A DNA stretch of 23,371 nt from Bacillota bacterium. Its GTDB lineage: Bacteria; Bacillota; Clostridia; Clostridiales; Clostridiaceae. Position 1 is the stretch's first letter. Each line of letters opens with the position of its first letter. The stretch is taken from positions 1 to 23,371 of the forward strand of contig JAJYBA010000006.1 in NCBI GenBank assembly GCA_021779235.1, in the 5' to 3' direction. Made by a program: the position numbers and the translations under genes. Below, in pieces: positions 8,224 through 15,216 of the stretch. The notes under the pieces are model-generated. The model ran no database searches. It saw nothing but the letters and a program-made list of their open reading frames with translations, and was not told the DNA's origin.

Positions 8224-9030
8224 ATGGGAGAATCTATAGTTATAACTTCAGGTAAGGGTGGCGTAGGTAAAACAACTACCACAGCTAATATAGGAACAGC
8301 ACTTGCGTCTATGGACAAAAAAGTAGTAGTTATTGATGGGGATACGGGCCTTAGAAACCTTGATGTTTTAATGGGGCTTGAGAATAGAGTAGTATTTACA
8401 TTAGTAGATGTTATTGAAAAAAGATGTAGGTTAAAGCAAGCCTTAATAAAAGATAAAAGGTTTAATAATTTATATTTATTGCCAACAGCTCAAACAAGGG
8501 ATAAAAATGATATTAATATAAAAGATATGCTTTTGGTAGTAAATGAGTTAAAAGAAGAGTTTGACTACGTTATTATAGACTGCCCAGCAGGTATAGAGCA
8601 AGGCTTTGAAAATGCTGTGGTAGGGGCTGATAGAGCTATTATAGTGGTTAATCCAGAACTTACTTCAGTTAGAGATGCAGATAGAGTAATAGGAAAATTG
8701 GATTCTAAGGGTTTGGATAGACATGAAGTTATAGTAAACAGAATAAACTATGAAATGACGAAAAATGGAGATATGTTATCAGTAGATGATATTATAGAGT
8801 GCCTAGCAATTAAATTAATAGGAATTGTTCCAGATGATAGGAAGGTTACTATTTCAACTAACAAAGGGGAACCAATCGTTCTAGATGACAAGTCTTTAGC
8901 GGGACTCGCTTTTAAAAATATTGCTAGAAGAATAATGGGAGAGGAAGTACCCTACGCTTCATTAGATGGATCATCAGGTAGCGAGACCGGATTCTTTGCT
9001 TCTCTAAAAAAAATATTTAAAGGGATATAG
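8224..9030 (+). CDS. minD: Septum site-determining ATPase MinD
   Basis: A membrane-associated ATPase of the ParA/MinD family that recruits MinC and is released by MinE. The 268-residue protein begins MGESIVITSGKGGVGKTT, giving a deviant Walker A with K11 and K16; VIDGDTGLRNLD follows, and DYVIIDCPAGIE is the Walker B region. The C-terminal GFFASLKKIFKGI is the amphipathic membrane-targeting helix. I chose the ATG at 8224 because GGAGGG (8211-8216) lies at a normal distance and the protein then starts like other MinD proteins. An in-frame ATG at 8209 overlaps the minC stop but lies ahead of that ribosome site. Confidence 0.97.
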   Translation: MGESIVITSGKGGVGKTTTTANIGTALASMDKKVVVIDGDTGLRNLDVLMGLENRVVFTLVDVIEKRCRLKQALIKDKRFNNLYLLPTAQTRDKNDINIKDMLLVVNELKEEFDYVIIDCPAGIEQGFENAVVGADRAIIVVNPELTSVRDADRVIGKLDSKGLDRHEVIVNRINYEMTKNGDMLSVDDIIECLAIKLIGIVPDDRKVTISTNKGEPIVLDDKSLAGLAFKNIARRIMGEEVPYASLDGSSGSETGFFASLKKIFKGI

Positions 9031-9042
9031 GAGGGGACATAA

Positions 9043-9306
9043 ATGGATTTATTTAAAATATTTTCTAGTAAAGTTTCCTCAAAAGATATTGCAAGTGATA
9101 GATTAAAGCTGATTTTAATACATGATAGAGCTGATTTCTCACCTGATTTTTTAGAAATGATAAAATGTGACTTGCTAAAGGTAATTTCAAATTACGCTGA
9201 AGTAGATACTGGGGAAATTGAAGTTAGATTAACAAGAACGGAAGAATATGAAGGAAATTCGCCAGCTTTAATAGCTAGTATTCCTATTAAAAAAATCAAG
9301 AGATAA
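9043..9306 (+). CDS. minE: Cell division topological specificity factor MinE
   Basis: An 87-residue regulator that stimulates MinD ATPase and drives the oscillation keeping the cell centre free of MinC. The N-terminal MDLFKIFSSK is the amphipathic membrane- and MinD-contacting part; ASDRLKLILIHDRADFSP is the conserved anti-MinCD segment; the rest is the dimeric topological-specificity domain. GGAGGGG sits upstream of the ATG. MinE is found in clostridia but not in Bacillus subtilis, which uses DivIVA and MinJ, so its presence fits a clostridial source. A strong terminator follows at once. Confidence 0.96.
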   Translation: MDLFKIFSSKVSSKDIASDRLKLILIHDRADFSPDFLEMIKCDLLKVISNYAEVDTGEIEVRLTRTEEYEGNSPALIASIPIKKIKR

Positions 9307-9315
9307 ATTATATGG

Positions 9316-9353
9316 GCTATGCATAATTAACAACTTATGCATAGCTTTTTTTT
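9316..9353 (+). terminator. Intrinsic terminator after minCDE
   Basis: A perfect 11-bp stem, GCTATGCATAA (9316-9326) with its complement at 9335-9345, has an 8-nt loop and is followed by eight T residues (9346-9353). Confidence 0.92.
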
Positions 9354-9360
9354 CTTAATA

Positions 9361-9369
9361 TGATATAAT
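9361..9369 (+). promoter_or_regulatory. Extended -10 promoter of rodA
   Basis: TGATATAAT (9361-9369) is a perfect extended -10 (TGn plus TATAAT). No good -35 lies 17 bp upstream, because that place is taken by the minE terminator, but extended -10 sites can work without one. It lies 29 bp before the rodA start and would give a very short leader. Confidence 0.6.
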
Positions 9370-9397
9370 CATATTTGAGATGGAGGTAGGTTAAACC

Positions 9398-10516
9398 ATG
9401 AAGATTTTACAGAGTCTAAAACTTAATAAGAAACTTTTAAGAGAATTGGATTATAGTGTAATTATATTTGCAATTTGTATTGTGGCTTTTGGATGCATAA
9501 ATATTTATAGTGCTATGAATAAGGACTATGGAATTTACTACCCTAAATTGCAAATTGCTTGGCTAATAATAGGTCTTATAGCGGTGTATGTTATTTTACT
9601 CTTTGATTATATTTTAATTAAAAATTACGCTGTGTTAATATATTGGGCAGGGGTAGTATTTTTAATCCTTAATGATTTTGTCATGGGATCTACTACAAAG
9701 GGTGCAACTTCTTGGATCAAAATTGGAAGTATCGGTATACAGCCTTCTGAATTCGCTAAAATTGGCATGATAATAATGCTAGCTAAGAAATTAGATGATA
9801 TGGAAGGCAAAATTAATGAGCCTAAAAATTTGTTTCAGTTAATATTTTATGCAGCAGTGCCAATGCTCTTAATTATTATTCAACCTGATATGGGAATGAC
9901 TATGGTTAGCTTTTTTATAGTGCTAGGGATATTTTATTGTATAGGCTTAGATTCCAAAGTTATAATTGGAGGGTTAACTTCACTTGTACTGTTAATTGTA
10001 GGTGTATGGAATTCACCAATTATGAAAACTTATTGGAAGGGAAGACTCACATCTTTTCTACATCCTGAGCAATTTGAGCTAGGGTATGGACTTCAGCTTA
10101 TTCAATCAAAGCTTGCTATAGGTTCAGGAGGAATAATGGGAAGAGGCTTCGGAAAAGGAGTTCAATTTCAAAATATTCCAGAAAATCATACAGATTTTAT
10201 TTTTGCAGTACTCGGAGAAGAATGGGGACTTATTGGCGCACTAATATTATTATTTTTATATGGTATGCTTATATACCGCCTAATAAAAACTGCAAAAAAT
10301 TCTAAAGATATTTTCGGAACTGTAATATGCGTGGGGGTTATTTCGAATTTATTATTTTCAATACTACAAAATATTGGGATGACAATGGGGCTAATGCCTA
10401 TTACTGGGATAACTCTCCCCTTTATGAGTTATGGTGGAAGTTCGCTTTTAACAAGTTTTATGTCATTAGGACTTATATTAAATGTAGGTATGAGGAAAAA
10501 GAAAATAAACTTCTAA
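9398..10516 (+). CDS. rodA: SEDS peptidoglycan glycosyltransferase RodA
   Basis: A polytopic membrane enzyme (372 residues, about ten hydrophobic helices) of the SEDS family that polymerises lipid II into glycan strands with its partner PBP2. The conserved IPENHTDFIFAVLGEEWG loop contains the essential Asp (D266), and the C-terminal TGITLPFMSYGGSSL is the SEDS signature. SKLAIGSGGIMGRGFGKG is also typical. RodA is chosen over FtsW or SpoVE because of the mre/min neighbourhood, but paralogues of this family are hard to tell apart from one sequence. GGAGG lies 11 nt before the ATG, and the gene has its own extended -10 promoter. Confidence 0.88.
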   Translation: MKILQSLKLNKKLLRELDYSVIIFAICIVAFGCINIYSAMNKDYGIYYPKLQIAWLIIGLIAVYVILLFDYILIKNYAVLIYWAGVVFLILNDFVMGSTTKGATSWIKIGSIGIQPSEFAKIGMIIMLAKKLDDMEGKINEPKNLFQLIFYAAVPMLLIIIQPDMGMTMVSFFIVLGIFYCIGLDSKVIIGGLTSLVLLIVGVWNSPIMKTYWKGRLTSFLHPEQFELGYGLQLIQSKLAIGSGGIMGRGFGKGVQFQNIPENHTDFIFAVLGEEWGLIGALILLFLYGMLIYRLIKTAKNSKDIFGTVICVGVISNLLFSILQNIGMTMGLMPITGITLPFMSYGGSSLLTSFMSLGLILNVGMRKKKINF

Positions 10517-10603
10517 TGAAATTTTAGAAGAAAGTAGTTTAAATTACAATACCTAGGATGATGATTTAACCACAATTCAGTGGATTATATAGGAGGAAAA
10601 GAT

Positions 10604-10978
10604 ATGAGGATAGCACTAATAGCACATGATAGAAAAAAGGATGATATGATTGATTTTGCAAAGCGTTACAAAGATATTTTGAAGGAACATGAATTATTTG
10701 GAACAGGAACAACAGGAAAACTAATAAATGAAATAGTGGGACTGGAGGTTAGTAGGTTTTTGTCAGGACCATTAGGTGGTGACCAGCAAATAGGTGCAAA
10801 ACTTGCACAAGGGGAAATGGATATTATAATTTTCTTAAGAGATCCACTTACTTCTCAACCTCATGAACCAGATATTTCAGCACTACTTAGATTATGTGAT
10901 GTTCATTGCATTCCACTTGCCACAAATTTAGGCACAGCGGAAGTTTTGATGAGAAGTTTAAAGAACCGTGAATATTAG
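10604..10978 (+). CDS. mgsA: Methylglyoxal synthase
   Basis: Converts dihydroxyacetone phosphate to methylglyoxal and phosphate, a bypass of lower glycolysis used under phosphate limitation. The 124-residue protein carries the phosphate-binding GTGTTGKLI (33-41), the catalytic Asp in SGPLGGDQQIGA (D60), and D80, H87 and D90 in RDPLTSQPHEPDI. These have the same mutual spacing as D71, D91, H98 and D101 of the E. coli enzyme. It is shorter at both ends than the 152-residue E. coli enzyme, as is usual in Firmicutes. ATG 10604 is preferred over an in-frame GTG at 10580 because AGGAGG (10591-10596) is correctly placed only for the former. Its place between rodA and sporulation genes suggests no functional link. 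Confidence 0.96.
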   Translation: MRIALIAHDRKKDDMIDFAKRYKDILKEHELFGTGTTGKLINEIVGLEVSRFLSGPLGGDQQIGAKLAQGEMDIIIFLRDPLTSQPHEPDISALLRLCDVHCIPLATNLGTAEVLMRSLKNREY

Positions 10979-10992
10979 CGACATGCTCAAGT

Positions 10993-11025
10993 AAGCACTG
11001 CATATTTTGCAGTGCTTCTTTTTTT
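10993..11025 (+). terminator. Intrinsic terminator after mgsA
   Basis: A perfect 10-bp stem (10993-11002 with 11008-11017) with a 5-nt loop, followed by C and seven T residues. Confidence 0.92.
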
Positions 11026-11126
11026 AGATGTCTAATATATAGTTTCCTTTTTAGTTGTAATCTGTAATATAAACGGAAAAATTTAAATATATATAGATAG
11101 TAAAAAGATTGTAAGAGGGGGAGAAA

Positions 11127-11522
11127 ATGGGTAATTATAATATGCAATATCAAGGCTATTATAATAATTTAGGAAAAAAACAGAGGGGCACAAATAATTT
11201 TGCTAGTGCAAGTAACAGACAAAGTAAAGGAGCTAACTTTTATATAAAGAGATTAACAAGGGAACTTACTGGTGTTTTAGCATTGTTTATTTTTGTATTG
11301 TTCTGCAAAGTAGTAGTTACACCTAATACTCAATATATTTATAATTATTCTAAGGAAGTAATAAATAAGCAATATGATTACAGTACACTAATAGATAAAG
11401 CTAAGGGCGTTAAACTTAAGAATATAGAAACTATTACAGTAAATTTCATAGAGAAAGTTAAAAATACAATTTCCAGTGGAGAAGAAATAAATAATAAAAG
11501 TGATAATTTTCAAAAGTTTTAG
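11127..11522 (+). CDS. Single-pass membrane protein in the spoIVFA position
   Basis: A 131-residue protein that I do not recognise by motif. It has a polar Asn/Gln/Tyr-rich N-terminus (1-35), a basic patch (FYIKRLTREL, 38-47), one membrane helix (48-65) and a polar outer part of about 65 residues rich in Lys and Asn. It lies immediately upstream of an M50 protease of SpoIVFB type, exactly where Bacillus has spoIVFA. SpoIVFA has the same basic-plus-one-helix layout but continues into an extracytoplasmic LytM (M23) domain and is about twice as long. The stop is followed by a normal ribosome site for the next gene, so this looks like an intact short version rather than a fresh frameshift. A role as partner or inhibitor of the protease is inferred from position. 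GAGGGGGAG is its ribosome site. Confidence 0.7.
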   Translation: MGNYNMQYQGYYNNLGKKQRGTNNFASASNRQSKGANFYIKRLTRELTGVLALFIFVLFCKVVVTPNTQYIYNYSKEVINKQYDYSTLIDKAKGVKLKNIETITVNFIEKVKNTISSGEEINNKSDNFQKF

Positions 11523-11542
11523 TAATTGCTATGGGGGATTAA

Positions 11543-12403
11543 TTGATAAGAATAAGTAAGTTATTTATACCGTACATTATTTTATTAATGATATTAGGCT
11601 TTAAAGGGGAAATTATAATAGCTTTTGTTCTAGTATTTATCCATGAGTTAATACATTATTTAACTGCCAGAATTTTAGGTTTCTCGGGTTTTGATATAGA
11701 AATACTTCCTATAGGAGCTGTACTTAAGGTGAAAGATTTAGATGAAGCAAGTCCTAAAGAAGATTTAATAATTTCTTTATCAGGTCCTTTATCGAACTTA
11801 TTGTTAGCAGTTATTTTTTATGTTTTATTTATATTATTTAATAGACCTTATTTGCATTTAATATATAATAGTAATTTAGCTATAGGTATCTTTAACCTTA
11901 TCCCAGCCTTTCCTTTAGACGGAGGGAGGGTGCTTAGGGATATACTTAGTATTAAAACTATATATAGAAGAGCTAATGAAATTTCTATTAGAGTTAGTAT
12001 GTTGCTGGGAAGTATTTTCATGTTTATATATTTTGTAAGTGTGGCAGCGAACAAAAACAACTTTAATTTAGGTTTAATTTCTATATTTATTTTAATATCT
12101 TCAATCAAAGAGAAGGAAAGGATAGTATATTTGATTATGGGCTATATTATTAAGAAGAAATACAGATTTATAAAGAGAGGATATATAGAGAATAGAAGTA
12201 TATCTGTTTTTTGTAAGAAGGATTTATTATCCGTGCTAGGAATAATTGATAAAAATAAGTATAATTTGTTTACGGTGTTAGATGAAAATATGACTGTATT
12301 AGAAACTTTGTATGAAGAAGAAATAATTGAGGCAATAAAAACCTATGGTAATATAAGTTTAAATGAGTACATTGATATTAAAAAATTAAAAAATACTTTA
12401 TGA
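11543..12403 (+). CDS. M50 intramembrane metalloprotease, SpoIVFB type
   Basis: A 286-residue polytopic zinc protease of the site-2 protease family. The zinc motif H34-E-L-I-H38 lies in a membrane segment, and the third ligand is D126 in NLIPAFPLDGGRV. Both positions match B. subtilis SpoIVFB, as does the total length (288 there). After the last membrane segments (about residue 195) there is a soluble tail of about 90 residues resembling a single CBS-like domain. SpoIVFB cleaves pro-sigma-K in the mother cell; whether this organism has a pro-sequence on sigma-K cannot be seen here. The start is TTG with GGGGGA upstream. It forms a pair with the small membrane protein before it. Confidence 0.85.
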   Translation: MIRISKLFIPYIILLMILGFKGEIIIAFVLVFIHELIHYLTARILGFSGFDIEILPIGAVLKVKDLDEASPKEDLIISLSGPLSNLLLAVIFYVLFILFNRPYLHLIYNSNLAIGIFNLIPAFPLDGGRVLRDILSIKTIYRRANEISIRVSMLLGSIFMFIYFVSVAANKNNFNLGLISIFILISSIKEKERIVYLIMGYIIKKKYRFIKRGYIENRSISVFCKKDLLSVLGIIDKNKYNLFTVLDENMTVLETLYEEEIIEAIKTYGNISLNEYIDIKKLKNTL

Positions 12404-12405
12404 TA

Positions 12406-12489
12406 AGGCATCTTTAAGAAAATAACTGGTAAGTATGTGAGTCTATTTTAGGCTGGTATATTCTGCCTGTCATTTTTTCTCAGATGCCT
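12406..12489. repeat. 84-bp element with imperfect terminal inverted repeats
   Basis: The ends AGGCATCT (12406-12413) and AGATGCCT (12482-12489) are perfect complements, and the similarity extends inward: of the next 13 positions 8 also match, giving arms of 21 bp with 5 mismatches. Inside is a short hairpin AGGC...GCCT (12450-12468). The size and form are those of a small non-autonomous mobile or dispersed palindromic element. No clear target duplication is seen, and no second copy occurs in this window. It could instead simply be a structured terminator of the M50 gene. Confidence 0.4.
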
Positions 12490-12536
12490 AAATCATTACC
12501 TATAGTGCTGAAATGTAGTTAAAGTTATTTTTCATT

Positions 12537-12564
12537 TTGAGATTTAACTTTCATGTGTTAAAAT
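12537..12564 (+). promoter_or_regulatory. Promoter of the radical-SAM/rng unit
   Basis: TTGAGA (12537-12542) and TAAAAT (12559-12564) are 16 bp apart, with TG one base before the -10 (TGTTAAAAT), an extended -10 form. The resulting leader of about 85 nt contains an inverted repeat, GGTAGAT (12586-12592) with ATCTACC (12620-12626). Confidence 0.55.
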
Positions 12565-12654
12565 AAAATAATGTAATAAACGTAAGGTAGATGAAAACAA
12601 ATAACAAGGTATATCTATTATCTACCCTAGAGAAAAAAATGAGGAGGAATTTCC

Positions 12655-14508
12655 ATGAATAAAATTTCCGATGATATCTTATTTAAGGTTGAAAAGCCTG
12701 CCAGATATGTAGGTGGAGAACTTAATTGTTGCTATAAAGATAAAGAAAGTGTTGATATAAGATTTGCTTTTTGCTTCCCAGACGTGTATGAGGTGGGAAT
12801 GTCACATTTAGGAAGTAGAATACTTTACCATGTGTTGAATTCTAGAACTGACACTTATTGTGAAAGGGCATTTGCTCCTTGGCCAGATATGGAAAAACAA
12901 ATGAGAGAAAACAATATATCTTTATATGCACTAGAAAGCAAAGATTCTTTAAAAGAATTTGATTTTCTAGGATTTACACTACAATATGAGATGAGCTACA
13001 CTAATATACTTAATATGCTGGATATGTCTGGTATAACTATAAGAGCATCCCAAAGAGGTGAGGATGAGCCGATAGTTATGGCTGGAGGCCCTTGTGCTTA
13101 TAATCCTGAACCATTACATGATATAGTGGATTTTTTTGAGCTTGGTGAAGGCGAAGAAATAATGAATGACGTTTTAGATATTTATAAAAAGTACAAAGGC
13201 AAAGGTAAGAAGAAAGAATTCCTAAGAGAAATATCTAAAATTAGAGGAGTATATGTACCTTCACTATATGAGGTATCCTATAATGAAGATAATACTATTA
13301 AGGAATTTAAACCAAAATATGATGATGTTCCGAGTAGTGTTAAGAAAAGATTCGTAACAAATCTTAACGAGGTTGCCTTTCCAGAAGAAATGGTGGTTCC
13401 ATATATTGAGATAGTACATGATAGAGTAATTTTAGAGACCTTTAGAGGATGTACTAATGGATGTAGATTTTGTCAAGCTGGAATGATATATAGACCAGTG
13501 AGAGAAAAAACCACTGATAACCTTATAGAGGCAGCAGATAAATTATTAAAGAGTACAGGATATAGAGAAATATCTTTAAGTTCACTTAGTATTTGTGATT
13601 ATTCAGATATACAAAATCTTATAGCTACACTTATAGAAAAAAATAAGGAAAATAACGTGAGTATATCCTTGCCTTCAATTAGAATAGATTCTTTTTCTGT
13701 AGATTTAATCAAGGAAATACAAAAGGTAAGAAAAACTGGCTTAACTTTTGCGCCAGAAGCGGGAACTCAGAGAATGAGAGATATTATAAACAAGGGTGTT
13801 ACAGAAGAAAAAATATTAGAGGCTGCAAGTAGTGCTTTTGCTTCAGGTTGGTCAACTATAAAGCTTTATTTTATGGTGGGACTTCCTTATGAAACTATAG
13901 AGGATGTAAAAGGTATTGCAGAGTTATCAGATAAAGTTGTTGGCGAATACTTTAAAATTCCTAAAGATGTAAGAAAAAGAGGGTTAAGAGTTACTGCAAG
14001 TTCAGCTATATTTGTACCAAAACCATTTACACCTTTCCAATGGGCACCACAAAGCACCATGGAAGAAGTTGTAGAAAAAATAAAAGCAGTTAAGTACGCT
14101 ATAACAAGTAAGGCAGTTTCTTATAACTATCATGAATCTATAGTTTCATACCTAGAGGCAATGATTGCTAGGGGTGATAGAAGAGTTTGTGATGTTATAA
14201 TAAAGGCCTTTGAAAAAGGTGCTAAATTCGATGGTTGGTCTGAATATTTTAATTTTGAAATATGGAAAGAAGCAATTGAAGAATGTGGCGTTGATGGGAA
14301 CTTCTATGCTTATAGAGAGAGAAGCTATGAAGAAATACTTCCTTGGGATTTCATCGATATCGGAGTGAATAAGGAATACTTGATTTTAGAAAATGAAAAA
14401 GCTAAAAAAGCAGAATTAACTCAAAATTGTAAAATGGGCTGCACAGACTGCGGTGTTAATGTTAACTTTAAAGAAGGGACGTGTTTCCATAGTGCGTTAT
14501 CTAATTAA
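12655..14508 (+). CDS. TIGR03960 family B12-binding-like radical SAM protein
   Basis: A 617-residue radical SAM protein of unknown substrate. The N-terminal part (about 35-190) is a B12-binding-like domain (FCFPDVYEVGMSHLGSRIL, and VMAGGPCAYNPEPL near 140). The central radical SAM barrel has the iron-sulfur motif C266-x3-C270-x2-C273 in RGCTNGCRFCQAG. The C-terminal end carries a second triad, C592-x3-C596-x2-C599, which could hold another cluster. The family is regularly encoded beside, or fused to, a DUF2344/TIGR03936 protein, and both lie next to rng and the rplU operon, as here; this suggests an RNA- or ribosome-related modification, but that is inference. GGAGG lies about 9 nt before the ATG. 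Confidence 0.92.
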   Translation: MNKISDDILFKVEKPARYVGGELNCCYKDKESVDIRFAFCFPDVYEVGMSHLGSRILYHVLNSRTDTYCERAFAPWPDMEKQMRENNISLYALESKDSLKEFDFLGFTLQYEMSYTNILNMLDMSGITIRASQRGEDEPIVMAGGPCAYNPEPLHDIVDFFELGEGEEIMNDVLDIYKKYKGKGKKKEFLREISKIRGVYVPSLYEVSYNEDNTIKEFKPKYDDVPSSVKKRFVTNLNEVAFPEEMVVPYIEIVHDRVILETFRGCTNGCRFCQAGMIYRPVREKTTDNLIEAADKLLKSTGYREISLSSLSICDYSDIQNLIATLIEKNKENNVSISLPSIRIDSFSVDLIKEIQKVRKTGLTFAPEAGTQRMRDIINKGVTEEKILEAASSAFASGWSTIKLYFMVGLPYETIEDVKGIAELSDKVVGEYFKIPKDVRKRGLRVTASSAIFVPKPFTPFQWAPQSTMEEVVEKIKAVKYAITSKAVSYNYHESIVSYLEAMIARGDRRVCDVIIKAFEKGAKFDGWSEYFNFEIWKEAIEECGVDGNFYAYRERSYEEILPWDFIDIGVNKEYLILENEKAKKAELTQNCKMGCTDCGVNVNFKEGTCFHSALSN

Positions 14509-15196
14509 GTATAGTAAAGACAGTGAGATTAAATTTATTGCTCACTTAGATTTAATGAGAACTATTCAGAAAGTAATTAAAAGATCTGAACTTCCAATAG
14601 AATATTCAAAAGGCTTTAATCCTCACATGGCAGTGTCCATTGCTCAGCCACTGTCCGTAGGGGTATATTCTATGGGTGAATATATGGATGTGGTGTTTAA
14701 TAAAGAGTTAGAAGAAAAATTTATTATGGATAAAATGAATGCAAACACACCACGAGGGATTAAAATTTTAGATGTGGTAAAAGTTATTCCAACTGAAGGT
14801 AAAAAGCAGTCACAAGCTATGGCAATTATTGATGCTGCAAAATATACAATTAAACTAAAGTGCACTGATGAAGAGGCAGTAAAAAAAATCTTACAAAGTC
14901 TTTCTGAAAATGAAGAATGGAACATTATTAAGAAAAGCAAAAGTGGAGAAAAAATGGTTAATATAAAACCCTTAGTGCATAAATTTGAATATGAGGTAGG
15001 GAATTCAGTGCTGTGTATATCGGCGTTTATTGCTTGTGGAAGTCGCCAAAATTTATCAGCTCAGTTAGTAGCAGATTACATGAAGGAAAATATAGAGTCC
15101 ATTAATAAAGAAACCTTTGTCGATATTGTACGAGAAGAAATGTATGCATATAAAGATGAAAAATTAGTCACTCTTAGCGAATTTTTTAAAAATTAG
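14492..15196 (+). CDS. TIGR03936/DUF2344 radical-SAM-associated protein
   Basis: A 234-residue protein beginning VRYLIKYSKDSEIKFIAHLD, the characteristic opening of DUF2344, followed by the conserved LPIEYSKGFNPHMAVS (about 34-49) and LSVGVYSMGEYMDV. The family has no proven function and no iron-sulfur motif of its own; it accompanies the radical SAM protein encoded just upstream and in some bacteria is fused to it. I place the start at GTG 14492, which overlaps the upstream gene by 17 nt and gives the family's usual N-terminus; AGAAGGGA lies about 12 nt before it. A longer reading from ATG 14453 would add 13 residues not typical of the family. Confidence 0.9.
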   Translation: MRYLIKYSKDSEIKFIAHLDLMRTIQKVIKRSELPIEYSKGFNPHMAVSIAQPLSVGVYSMGEYMDVVFNKELEEKFIMDKMNANTPRGIKILDVVKVIPTEGKKQSQAMAIIDAAKYTIKLKCTDEEAVKKILQSLSENEEWNIIKKSKSGEKMVNIKPLVHKFEYEVGNSVLCISAFIACGSRQNLSAQLVADYMKENIESINKETFVDIVREEMYAYKDEKLVTLSEFFKN

Positions 15197-15216
15197 AAAA
15201 ATAGGAGTGAGTTAAA

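Noticed and set aside
10327..10527. 66-codon plus-strand frame overlapping the end of rodA
   Set aside because: It is out of frame inside the conserved SEDS C-terminus, has no ribosome site, and resembles no family.
10510..10530. Hairpin at the rodA stop (CTTCTAA with TTAGAAG) as a terminator
   Set aside because: The stem is only 7 bp of mostly A-T pairs and no T-run follows, so rodA may read through into mgsA.
11064..11094. Sigma-E-like promoter before the spoIVFA-position gene
   Set aside because: GTAATATA followed 14 nt later by AATATATA loosely resembles a sigma-E site, but the DNA is so AT-rich that the match carries little weight, and the CATA core of the -10 is missing.
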